The translations under genes were made by a program, and so were the position numbers. Shown in pieces: positions 54,070 to 64,000 of a DNA stretch of 64,000 nt. Under the pieces are notes generated by a model that had not been told where the DNA came from, ran no database searches, and worked only from the letters and a program-made list of their open reading frames with translations. The stretch's first letter is position 1. Each line of letters begins with the position of its first letter. This DNA comes from Micrasema longulum (Eukaryota > Arthropoda > Insecta > Trichoptera > Brachycentridae), in contig JAGVSM010000896.1 of the NCBI GenBank assembly GCA_022494885.1, forward strand, positions 1 to 64,000. The letters are read 5' to 3'.

Positions 54070-55208
54070 AATCTTCATCATCATCATCATTATCATTAGC
54101 AGTCTCTTGTCCAATGATGAACATAGGTTTCCCTCTTTAGTCTCCATATCTCCCTATCCTGAGACAACCGCATCCAACCACTTCCTGCAACTAGTCTTAT
54201 GTCATCAGACAGCCTTGTTTGAGGCCTGCCGACACTTCTTCTACCCGTTCTGGGTCGCCATTCCAGGACTTTTTTGGTCCATCTAGATTCTGTGGTTCTG
54301 GTTATATGACCAGCCCAGCTCCATTTCCGATTGGCAGCTCTGTTGACCACATCGGTGACCTTTGTTCTCGCTCTAATCCATGTATTGGTTTTTCTGTCTC
54401 TCAACGAAATACCCAGCATTTTTTTTTTTTTTTTTATAAAAAGAAATATTTGAGTTCTTATGATTTACTCAACTTATGATTTACTCAACAACTTATTTAC
54501 TCAACTTTATTTACTTGGGGTAGAATGGGATTCAAACCACGGACCTTTGGTCCGTGAGTCCGAGATACTAGCCACAGGACCACAACGCGATTTTAAATTC
54601 TCCATTCATTCTCCTTTCCATGGCTCTCTGGGTCACTGATAATTTGTGTAAAAAAAAATTCGTGAAGACAAACGTTTCACAGCCATATGTCAGTCAGGGA
54701 GAACACAAGTATCGACAAGTCTCTTATTTAAGTAATGTGAATACATCGGAGATTTCAGGTTATATGAGAGCTAACCAAAGGCAGCCCATGCTCTAGTGAG
54801 ATCTATCTCACCTTCTTTCCATTTCTACCTCTTTATTATCTTTCCCGAGCTTCATTTCATGTCCTAGGTATATATAACCATTAACATTTTCAATGATTTG
54901 TCCATTTACCAAGATGTTACACGATTGGTTTGCATCACTCATTACCTTAGTTTTTGAAACATTCATTTTCAAGCCTATTTTCAGGGATGCTGTATTAACT
55001 TCGTTTATCATGTTTTCAAGTTCTTTCTCATCTTCAGCAAATAGGACTATATCATTTGCGAATCTAAGATTGCTAATGAGTTTGCCGTTGATGTTAATAC
55101 TCTTGTCGTTGCAGTTTTGAAGGCATCTTCCAGAGCTAGTGTAAATAATTTGGGGGATATTGTTTCACCCTGTCTTACTCCTCTTCTTATGCGGAATTTT
55201 TCGGATAA
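54070..55208 (-). mobile_element. RTE-type LINE inserted in a DNA transposon and itself split by a SINE
   Basis: The minus strand reads polymerase motifs RQGETISPKLFTLALEDAFK (frame interrupted), then LRFANDIVLFAEDEKELEN, LKIGLKMNVSKTKVM, YIYLGHEMKLGKDN, and after the SINE MLGISLRDRKTN, RKWSWAGHITRTTESRWTKK and GRRSVGRPQTRLSDD. The core YxDD is changed to FAND. The 3' end is an ATGATGATG tail near 54070. It is a dead copy. Confidence 0.88.
54419..54594 (-). repeat. tRNA-derived SINE family C inside the RTE LINE
   Basis: The head TCGCGTTGTGGTCCTGTGGC starts at 54594 and the A-run tail is at 54419-54436. It interrupts the LINE frame between RAMERRMNGEF and MLGISLRDR. Confidence 0.8.
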
Positions 55209-55971
55209 GATCTAAGATCTTACACATTTATATTTTTATAATTCCCTTATAGTTCCTATAGCGTACATTGAAGAACTGCTACATATAATTTATATGTATA
55301 ACATTACAATAAACCAAAAAGCGTTAAAAATAAATAAACTTACTTATAAAATTTAAGCCTTTTATTTCACTGTGTATTTTATTTAACACTTATTTTAATT
55401 AACTCGTAAGGTTAAACGACAAAAATGCCAAATTTTGGGCGCTTTGAAGAGACGTTCAACTTATTGAGATAAATTTTGGTTTCGATTTCGGCCGAAACTA
55501 GAAAAGAAGCCGAAATTCAGATTCGGCTGAAAATCGTGTATCAGTCGGTCACTATTTATTTATTAAAAATTTAAACAATATAGTAAAAGTAACGTATGCC
55601 TCATACTAAAAAACCGTTTTGATTTTTCGCATAAGTGTTTCATAGGATCCAAAATGTATCCCGCCAAAGCCCCCAACCCTCCGTGTCCGCTCCCCCCCGC
55701 TCAACGTAACTAAAATGATTAGATACGCTGCGATTGGTGTACCAATGCAGTGCCCTATACACCGATAGGCGCGGAAAGGGAATGATGATGTTTTCTTCAA
55801 AATACATATTTAAGGTTGAATGGTCAGCCTTAAAAATATCACCGTAATTCCTTTGACATATAATTGAATTATTTTTAAAGTAATAATAACAAATTAATTA
55901 AGTGAGTCTTAACAATAAAGTACCCTCATTTAAATATAAAATAACATGTTCAATACATATTGACAAAACAT

Positions 55972-56235
55972 TAATCAGAGTTTTGCTAGGGCTGGCTGTT
56001 TCCTGCAAAATGCATATTTTAGGTTGTGTGGTCAGCCAGACTTTAAAAATCATTAAAACTGTCAAATACATCATTTAATTATTTTTTGTGGTAAAAAAAA
56101 ACTAATTATTTGTTAAAGTAAAAAAAACATTGCAACTGTTACGTAAATTAGATTATTCTATCTTTTCACAAAAGTGCTATTATTTCAGTTTCGCTATTAT
56201 ATGACTGGCTGCTCTCCGCATAACTGCGATCAATT
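55972..56235 (+). repeat. Dispersed repeat shared with 61185-61425
   Basis: Both share TGCAAAATGCATAT, TTAGGTTGTGTGGTCAGCCA and GACTTTAA, followed by similar AT-rich sequence to CAGTTTCRCT. The GAGTTTTGCTAGGGCTGGCT start also occurs inverted near 40905-40930. Confidence 0.65.
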
Positions 56236-56607
56236 GGTCTGTCTCAAATGCAATAGTGGAATTATGCGCAGTAATAACACATTTGCCTCAAAACTCGAAC
56301 ATTCTTAAAAACCGTACTACAGTTATTTATTTTTCCACAAGGTATATTTTATATATGATGATTTGTAGCTGTTTTCGAATAAATTTAATAATATGAATTC
56401 CTTGTTAATGCATGAGTAATCCTCGTAAACATTTCTGACTAATGAATAAAAACAAAGAAAAATACAGGTATGCGATTGCGATAAATTATTATTGTTAGTA
56501 GTTATGTATGTACACTGTATTCATATAATTAATTCAAGTCTACAATGTAAGCAGACAAACACAACTCAGTTCACGAGAGGTAAAGAATAGCAGGTAACTA
56601 AAAATGT

Positions 56608-57736
56608 TAGGGATGTAACGATTCCGATACCGATACTGATATATCGGCCGATATATCGGCATCGCCGATTACATACAGCCGATATTAAGAGTTGGAAAAG
56701 CTATGATACTTGTCTTATGAGATGTGGTTGCATCGCAGAATGCTTAAGATATCTTGGACAGACCTGATAACGAACAGAGAACTCTTAACCACCATAAAAG
56801 TTCGTAAAATCTACCGTAAAATCTATCGTAAAAGCTACCGCTATGCTGAATGACATCGCTCTGGATATTGATATGTTCCATGTATCCGAAGGGGTTTTCC
56901 GGAGCAGGATTCTCCTACTACTTTGACATGAATCTCTTTCATGTATTTTTTTCTTTTTTATAATATATACGTATTAAATGTATGTTTATAATGTATATGT
57001 TATATTTAAATAAATGAATTGAATTAAAAAAATATATTTCATATCTGGGGCATATAATGCGTGGAGAAAAGTACCACTTGCTTCATTGAATTTTGAAAGG
57101 CGAGATCGAGGGTCACAGAAGGGCTAGAAGATGACAGATGTCCTGGCTGCGAAATATACGAGACTGGACTGGCTTCAGGCCTGTGGAGCAGATTTTCCGG
57201 GCAGCACAGGACAGGGAGATTTTTGCCAGAGTGATTGCCAACGTTGGGGATACCTGACAGGGCACTAAGAGAAGAAGAAAGACTTGTCTGTTTTCAACTG
57301 CAGGTCTCATACAAAATGATTTGCGTAACAGATTGTCTGCTAATAATTTGAACAAACTTTGTTTTCTTAACAAAAATCTACTAAAACTTAACTACTGACT
57401 TTATCTTTAGTATCGGTTTACTTTACCACTTTGTGTAATTGAATGATAATTACTTTCTTAATTAGCGCTTTGATTGCTTGATAATATTCTTGATTATTCC
57501 ATACAAATAACTGTTTTCTTCGAATTTTAATTTAACATTTTGGTTTACAACCTTCTCAAGGTTCAGTTTCTAATAAATATAGGTAACTTTTATGCGGGAT
57601 AAAAACAATTATTCATTGTTTATTTGTTTTATTTTTTCTATTTCTACTAAGCCACCAATATCGGTATCGCCGATTATTTACTCTAATGATCGGTATCGGT
57701 ATCGTATCAGTAAAATAATGTATCGTTACAACCCTA
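56608..57736. mobile_element. hAT-like element with LINE insertions
   Basis: TAGGGATGTAACGATTCCGA at the left and ATCGTTACAACCCTA at the right are inverted ends rich in CCGATA repeats. The flanks AAAAATGT and AAAAATTG agree at 6 of 8 bases. The interior is filled by LINE fragments. Confidence 0.75.
56695..57260 (+). mobile_element. LINE fragments inside the hAT-like element
   Basis: EMWLHRRMLKISWTDLITNR near 56720, and RQMSWLRNIRDWTGF with VEQIFRAAQDREIFARVIAN near 57115-57240. Both are C-terminal motifs of RTE-type polymerases (usual forms MWVWRRMLKISWTDR and ISWLxNLRxW). The piece between is AT-rich. Confidence 0.75.
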
Positions 57737-57879
57737 AAAAATTGTTAATATCGATTATAACATGTTTTTATTTTTGTACATAAAAATACACAATGTGTCC
57801 TTATAATGTGTGTGTACATTAGGGCTGGTCGAAAACAGCAATTGTTCTCAAGATTTGGTTTAAAACTTGCATATTGTAC

Positions 57880-58318
57880 TATACACGGTGTCTCAGTGCC
57901 AGACCGCGAAACTTCATAGGACCATTCTTCATGGTAAACTTTTTTTTTAAATCCTGATAATTTTTTTCTAAAAACATTTTTTTGTATGATTTAAAAAATA
58001 AATAAAATGGAGTAAATCCTTGATTTCTTGGACTAGCATCCCTTCCACAAACCCTGACCCCTCTAGTACCAAGCCGGTTCCCTTGTCCGCGGTCGGTGCG
58101 TATCGCTTCGTTGCGCCTTGGTCAAATACGTTTTTTATCACAACTGTTTTTTGTAAGGGAGGTGTAGGGGTTTGTAGAAGGGATGCTAGTTCGGAAAATT
58201 AAAAATTCACTATACTTTAAAATTATAAAAAAAATATTTAAAAAAAAATCGAATTTTAAAAAAAGTTTATCATGAGGGTTCTTGTGAAGTTTCGCGGTCT
58301 GGCCTTGAAACACCGTAA
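57880..58318. mobile_element. Foldback element, second copy of the 16945 family
   Basis: ACACGGTGTCTCAGTGCCAG and GGTCTGGCCTTGAAACACCG are the inverted ends. Arms share GCGAAACTTCATAGGACCAT, TGGAGTAAATCCTTGATTTC and ACTAGCATCCCTTCCACAAA with their complements. Confidence 0.85.
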
Positions 58319-58664
58319 ATCAAAGATACTGACATGCTTACAAGTATTAAGGGAAAAAATAAAATTCGGCACTTTACACTGTAATTTTAATAGTATTTTC
58401 CGTACTCTTAAAATACTGTGGTAAAAAAATCCTTTGCGCAGTGATGTAACACCGTGTGACTTTAAGCAAAATAAGGAATATTCTGAAGTACAGACATTTG
58501 AAAAAAAAACATTTAGACATACTGTTTAATAATTCCTTTTCCATAATAAAAAAAGTAAAAATATAATTTAGCCCTGTTATAGCGAAATAAATAAAAAATC
58601 ATAAATACGCTGGTCATCTTATATGCGTGCACCCCCGCTCACTGCCAATAACTGACGGAATACA

Positions 58665-59065
58665 CAATTACCGGCCACAAAACAGCGTATCTATCTTCTT
58701 TGTAATTAAATAATAAATCTGACAGGCGTCTCACGCTTAGATCAGCTACGTCTACGGCGAGAGGAAAAGTTACTATACCTCTACGCAAACAGCGCACTAA
58801 ATTTGGTGAACGCGCATTTGCGGTCGCAGGCCCTATGGCATGGAATGCTCTCCCAGCAGAGGTGCGAGGCTGTGAAAGAGAAGTGATGTTTCGGAAAAAA
58901 CTTAAAACCCACTTGTTCTCTAAATCATTTGAATAAATCCGTAGCACGTGACAACAAAATAAATTATTTTAATTAAATTACAAATTTAAAAGCTTCAATT
59001 AAATTAACTTAACAATAGAATCACCATGTAAAGCGCCCTTGAGGTATTTTATTACGAAAATGGCG
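58665..59065 (+). mobile_element. LINE 3' end, CR1/L2-like
   Basis: The frame near 58715-58936 reads RLTLRSATSTARGKVTIPL, RTKFGERAFAVAGPMAWNAL and PAEVRGCEREVMFRKKLKTH, then a stop. The tail GTAAAGCGCCCTTGAGG ... AATGGCGCTATATAAG is the usual end of this LINE group. Confidence 0.85.
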
Positions 59066-59390
59066 CTATATAAGTTATCCATAATTCATAAATTAATTAT
59101 TTCTTCATGCTCTGTCTTTTACACATTTATTGCTGTATTTGGCGTCACATTCATTCTTCGCATGGCAAGGATAAACATTTTTAAAATTAAAATCCTGCAA
59201 ATTTATACGTACGTGACTTTGAAAATCCGGTGTGAAAGTGTCACGGCGAGGTACAGTAAGGTTTATCGAGCAAGGATATCATGGTCATCTATACAGTTAG
59301 ATATTAATTTGTGCAAGAATATCAAACCAGCCAAAATCCTTCTGAATTCTAAACTAAAGATATGAAAGTACTCTAGACGATCATAATAGT

Positions 59391-59490
59391 TTAGTTGGTG
59401 TCCTGGCGAAAAGACGGGTACGTCTCGAAACCGGTAGACAGAAAAGTCAGTAAGAGGTTATATACAAATATATAATAACATTTAGTAAAA
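59391..59490 (+). repeat. Dispersed repeat with hairpin AGACG-GGTA-CGTCT
   Basis: GGTGTCCTGGCGAAA, hairpin at 59412-59425, then CGAAACCGGTAGAC and a TATAATAACATTTAGTAAAA end. It is the inverse of the repeat at 29820-29955. Confidence 0.7.
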
Positions 59491-60694
59491 CTGTATCCTT
59501 CATCTGCCTGGACACAGAAAGACAAATTAAGCAAAGAATTTTCAAAATATTTCATTCGTTAAAAAAACGTCAACAATATTTTGCATACCTACCTACGTCC
59601 AAATTAATCTTTGTTGACAAGTAGGTACAAAATTTTTATAGTAATGTTAGTAAAACCAATGACGTAATGTATAACTCTTCGTGCTTAAATACCCAACACA
59701 CCCTGACTTTGGCAGGCCAAGTTTTCGAAAAGGTCGAGAGTTTTATATAACAGGGACGCAATTGAGCGTAGTTATGCAGAAAGCCGCCAGTCCAGAATTT
59801 TGAAAAAAATATATATATCGGTGTTATCGAGTGCAATAAAGTCAATTCTGTTCTGCTGAAAATAGCCAGGCCGCTTTCACACAAAAAAACTGTAGAAATC
59901 ACCTTCTCAAAATAGTATTAAATACGAAAACGGCATTTCTCAATTTGTAGAAATTGTCCACAGCACTAAGAAAATTTTACGGTATAGATGCTGATGGGAA
60001 AATTAATGGCTCCAGAAATCTAGTTCTCTTAAATAAATTTAAGTGGATAAATTCATAAGAACTTTAATTTGAACAACTCAATTATTAAAAATTACCTGTA
60101 ACTAAACAACATGTATTAATAACAGATTGTCACCTCGTACATTTAAAGTTTTAATGAGGTTGTTGGGGCCAAAACTAAATTGAGCAATATTTCGTTTATT
60201 AAATAATTCTTTACAGAACGCATTTAAATTACTTACTTCGTTCCAAAGATTTGGCGGATTAAAATAACACTTTACAAAGAACGCTTTATTAGTCAATTTT
60301 CTATACTGACTAGCAATTTCGGATGTTATTGTTCTGCTTTGCAACATGTTTATTTCAAAGGTGTCGTATATCGTGAATTATTGTTTTATGCCCTTTTAAA
60401 TATTGTCTACTGTAATTGAGATATTTATTTGACTGTGGATATTTTGGACCCTTGTATTTTTTATGTAATATTTCAAAGAACCAGACATTTGTCCTGTGTT
60501 AAGATCGTAGTTTAGTTTAGTTTATTGTTTCTTGTCCTAGGATGTCTGTTGTTTGAAAAGGTCTTAGATATATTTTGTTTGGCACTAAAATATCAGTATT
60601 TTTTGTAGAATGTAATCGAAATAGGTTTTGGAAAGCTTGTGAGAGAGGAACAAGCTTTGGTCTTCATCTTGAAGTCTGCAAGTGCGCTTGTAGA

Positions 60695-60925
60695 GTTGCT
60701 GACGGAAAGTCAGACCGTAGCAGGCGAGGAGTGTACGCATCCTCGAGTGTTACGTGTATTAGGTAAATGTGTACCTATGTAATCATTTAAAGAAACTGCG
60801 GTTATTTTTATAACAGTTACAATAATGATTATTTCTGTGACATTCAATAGTGAGCCTCTAGAGACAATGACGGAAGGTCCTAAGTGACAGGCGAGGCTTG
60901 AACGCATCCTCGAGTGTTACGAGTT
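60695..60925. repeat. Imperfect direct repeat about 166 bp apart
   Basis: CAGGCGAGGAGTGTACGCAT with CCTCGAGTGTTACG at 60721 recurs as CAGGCGAGGCTTGAACGCAT with CCTCGAGTGTTACG at 60888, each preceded by TGACGGAAGGTC-like sequence. Confidence 0.7.
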
Positions 60926-61184
60926 GCGAGTGTGAGGGTGTGATTGCCCTGTGGTTTTATTTGAGCTGATTTGTTTGTTTAATGAATATGTGCCCGCTCA
61001 ACTTTTTCAGACTGTTCTCTATTGTAATTTATGTGACATTGCGGAATTTAGAAAATAAATCATATTTTGAAGAAACTGTGTGTCTTTTTCCTCGTTCGCA
61101 TGTCACCCGAGATTGGCGAGACCGTCGAAGCGAGAACCCTGCACCAGCTGGCGTGAACAGAGGTATTATTCAATATTAGATCTT

Positions 61185-61425
61185 TCTGTTTTATGCAAAA
61201 TGCATATCTTAGGTTGTGTGGTCAGCCAGACTTTAAGAATCGTTAAAACTGGTGAAATACTTATTTACTTTTTTTTTGTAATGCACAAAGTAATATATGC
61301 ATTGTTCATCGTTTGCCAAAGTTAAAAGCATTTCAACTGTTGTGTATATTTGATTATTCACTCTTTTAACAACGGTGATATTATATCAGTTTCACTCTTC
61401 TATAATTGGCTGCCTTCTACATAAC
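61185..61425 (+). repeat. Dispersed repeat shared with 55972-56235
   Basis: TTATGCAAAATGCATATCTTAG, GTGTGGTCAGCCAGACTTTA and a TATATCAGTTTCACTCTTCT end. It is a decayed relative of the copy at 55972. Confidence 0.6.
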
Positions 61426-61510
61426 TTCATTCAATTATGAATTTCCTCTATCCCCCAAAGAGTGGTTAAATAGGGTATTTTTTGGGATGCGTATAATTCT
61501 TGCTTCATAG

Positions 61511-61674
61511 ATGGCCACACTGATGATTAAACGCCCAAAAACATGAACGCGTGAAATCAAACATCATGATTTTCACTTAAAACATTAAAAAATATACCAA
61601 ACCGTGTTGGTTTTTTTTTCGTTTTTTAAACAGTTTTTTTACATCATTTGACGTACAATCATAAGTGTGGCCAT
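61511..61674. mobile_element. Small MITE-like element
   Basis: ATGGCCACACTGATGATTAA at the left is the inverse of TTATGATTGT-type right end (CAATCATAAGTGTGGCCAT), about 23 bp with four mismatches. The 164-bp length and AT-rich core fit a MITE. Confidence 0.6.
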
Positions 61675-62835
61675 TAGATCAAGAAAAGTGTGGTCACATT
61701 TAAAAAATAAAAACACCCAAATTAACCGCTCTCAAAATGGTAGAGAAGATTTATATAGTAGTACGTAGTACCCAACGTATGCAATACGTATAACATTACC
61801 TTATTGAACATAAATTACAATCATGCAGTTGCGAATTCAGACACATCAAGATATCGGCAGTCGTGCATTACCGCCAAACTACTACTAAATCAACTTTTTC
61901 CAGGAGACAAACCTTAAACATTATTTACTCTGATCCGCGATACTGTTCTTCTTCAGAAAGCTCACTGTGTCCTTTAATAATAAATAATATTTTTATGTTT
62001 TTTTTTTGTATTTTTTACTTCCTATTTTTAATTACTATAAAATAAAAAGTACCTTATAATATTTTACAGAATATTTTCTTTTTCTTATATTACACAAAAA
62101 TGTTTTACCTGTCTATTTATTATACGAGCAAAAATTCATAAACATTTCTTGTATACTCACCCACGAACAGGACATGCCTTGGTGGGGTTTTTTTGTTGAC
62201 TATTTTTAATGTATTTCATTCATATGTATACTTTGAATATTCTGTTTGACCTGTTATGTTTATTGTAAAAAAAACAACAAAAAAAGCTCGCCTACTATAG
62301 AAAATATCATTTTTGCTTGATTGGCAGTAATGCACGCCGACCAACGATATGTTTTCAAGTCTATTAAGAAGAAACGCGGTCTGACTTTTTTTTATACAAA
62401 CGTATATCTATATTTTTTCTCCGGATTAAGGAACTAGAACAGTATATTTTTACACACGGTAGATTCTTTAATGCCATTGGCGTATCTGCATTATTTATCT
62501 TTTTGAATAAACTGTTTTTTGAATAAATTGGACCATCCAAAAATCCATAAAACACAGCCTAAAAAGCCGTAATAAGTTCGAGAATTTGTAAACAAGTGTA
62601 ATTTGAAATAATTAAATGATATTTAAATAAATAAATCTAATTTCGTAATTGAAATTAGAGGCCAGTCTAAATTCATGTTTTTAATAGTGTAAATATTTTT
62701 TTGTACAGTGCATGTATCATGTTTTGCAAATATACGACTCAAATTTAGAACCAAATCCAAAGTGCAAATATTGCTAAACAAATGGTCACAATAACTGCGC
62801 TTCTCATACACAGTCACAACAGATTACCACATTTG

Positions 62836-62985
62836 TGGCCTTATTCTGTAACTCATTCGTTTCGTAATTCGTTCGTATCGTATGAGAGTGAACGAGAGCG
62901 AAATACGATTTTGATTGCGTTAGACTAAGATGGATATATGACGAACGAACGAACTTACGAAACTAAATTGTGACAGAATAAGCCT
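62836..62985. mobile_element. MITE with CGTTCGT-rich inverted ends
   Basis: GGCCTTATTCTGTAACTCAT, TCGTTTCGTAATTCGTTCGT at the left mirrors ACGAACGAACGAACTTACGA and GTGACAGAATAAGCC at the right. Total about 150 bp. Confidence 0.8.
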
Positions 62986-63639
62986 TCTGCATACGAACAC
63001 ATTATCTTGGTAGTATGTGCCTAACCAACACACGAAGAGGTTTATCTTTGTAATATGTAGGTACATATTGTACATGTGTTGGTTAATCTAAAGGTCGAGG
63101 AATTTGTATGCATTCCGCAGTGCATTCGTGTACTAGCTCATAAATGGATGAAAACAAATACTGATATTACTGGACAGTTGAGTAGTTATGTCCGTGTCAG
63201 AGCGGGTGAAGAATACAGTTATGTGTGTGAAAAAAACAAAATTCTGGACGCATATTGGTAAATACCCGACAAGTTATCCTTCGAGATACATCGGAAATAC
63301 GTCTCCCGTTCGGCATGTTTCGGAATCACTCGGGCGCTCGTTTTTAATTAAAACTGATAAACTTTATAACGCCATAAAGTCTCCTCTGAGTAGCGCCTGC
63401 TAACGTCACTCAACATAAACATTCCCGTTTTTATTGTGGTACCTCGGCTACGTTTTCGACTCTATGGCGAATTTCAGACGATCCTGAAAATCCAAATGCC
63501 ATGATAAAATTACATGGAGTGGAGAGATTTTTAGAGAGTTAAATATGTTTATTTTATTTATTTAATGACGAATCTCCACTCGATAAATAAAAGTGAATAA
63601 ATATTTTTTTTATTTAAACCCTTAACATTGTTGGTAAAT

Positions 63640-63862
63640 CCACATTGTCTAAGAAGAGGAACACAAATTGAAAAATATTTTCAGGCGGTGCCTAGTATGT
63701 AATGGTGAAATAATTTAATTAGATGAATGTCACCCACATCAATAAAGCTTTCAGCTCTTTAACTTCACAAGAATCAACAGACGGAAGAATTTATGGAATA
63801 TGGATATTTAAATATAGGCAGAATTGTGAATGTTACACAGTGCATAAAGTGGCCACTTTACA
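63640..63862 (+). repeat. Foldback repeat family F1, partial
   Basis: GGTGCCTAGTATGTAATGG, AAGCTTTCAGCTCTTTAACT, GGCAGAATTGTGAATGTTAC and AAAGTGGCCACTTTA. It is followed directly by the tail of the SINE A copy at the window end. Confidence 0.8.
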
Positions 63863-63889
63863 TTTTTTTTTTTTTACATTTACATTTAC

Positions 63890-64000
63890 ATTTTTTTTTT
63901 GCACCACAACAGGCCAGGAGGCCTAATTACAGTGGTGAATTACATCACAGAGCACCCAGGCTTGAGAAAAATCACATTTTAATTTTTGTGTTCTCACCGG
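63890..64000 (-). repeat. tRNA-derived SINE family A, copy 4 (cut by window end)
   Basis: The 3' two-thirds of the SINE on the minus strand, ending in an A-rich tail with TGTAAATGTAAA repeats at 63858-63899. The head lies beyond the window. Confidence 0.85.

Larger units (their letters stand above)
53889..55551. mobile_element. DNA transposon with CCGAAA-rich ends, copy X (outer shell of a nest)
   Basis: The left end GCGACCGAAGTCTCGATTTC with TTTCGGGCAGTTTCGCCCGA, and the right end TTTCGGCCGAAACTAG ... GCTGAAAATCGTGTATCAGTCGGTCAC, mirror copy Y. An RTE LINE (54070-55208) fills its middle. Confidence 0.65.
36411..64000. other. Repeat-dominated region upstream of the shep exons
   Basis: No exon of a host gene is convincing here on either strand. 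The acceptor of the first visible shep exon shows that upstream exons exist, so at least part of this region is shep intron. Most open frames belong to the transposons listed separately or have no family features. Confidence 0.6.

Noticed and set aside
60102..60347. An 81-codon minus-strand frame as a host gene
   Set aside because: It has no recognisable domain and no splice context; it may be a decayed LINE tail but I could not show this.
62836..62985. CRISPR-like or regulatory direct repeats (CGTTCGT)
   Set aside because: The repeats are the inverted ends of a MITE, and the genome is eukaryotic.

Overview
This is AT-rich nuclear DNA of an insect, most likely a moth or butterfly. The evidence is two split genes with standard GT-AG introns, many tRNA-derived SINEs, fragments of RTE-type and Jockey/CR1-type non-LTR retrotransposons whose reading frames look like lepidopteran copies, and hAT-like and foldback DNA elements. 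The lepidopteran call is an inference. There is no bacterial-style gene, operon or CRISPR array.

Left end (1-5.3 kb, + strand): the 3' half of the gene for WDR12, the WD40 ribosome-assembly factor. Five coding exons (622-797, 1779-1840, 2576-2825, 3893-4022, 5022-5160) join in frame into 251 codons and a stop. The amino-terminal half lies to the left of the window.

Middle (9.4-36.4 kb, - strand): most of the gene for alan shepard (shep, RBMS family), a two-RRM single-strand nucleic-acid-binding protein. Nine coding exons (36410-36267, 36123-35927, 30775-30717, 27311-27220, 21263-21069, 18519-18376, 16645-16472, 13959-13828, 10915-10799) join in frame into 417 codons and a stop. Two of them, a 59-bp exon and a 132-bp exon, have no obvious open reading frame of their own. 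A spliced 3'UTR exon probably starts at 9377 and runs toward 6.2 kb. The two genes therefore converge tail to tail, with about 1 kb between their probable ends.

Right part (36.4-64 kb): no convincing protein-coding exon. It is either a long 5' intron of shep or intergenic DNA. It is packed with transposon relics, several of them nested: a SINE inside an RTE LINE inside a DNA transposon at 53.9-55.6 kb, LINE pieces inside a hAT-like element at 56.6-57.7 kb, and a 786-bp hAT-like element with a perfect 8-bp target duplication at 49.4-50.2 kb. The window begins and ends inside copies of the same tRNA-derived SINE.

Main leads: (1) two near-identical inverted LINE tails lie in the introns either side of shep exons 6-8, whose total length is a multiple of three, so they could promote circular RNA or in-frame skipping; (2) a hairpin motif in three dispersed repeats keeps its pairing while its sequence changes, and partly resembles a hammerhead ribozyme core; (3) the shep stop codon overlaps a possible splice donor, and a second good donor lies 11 nt after it.
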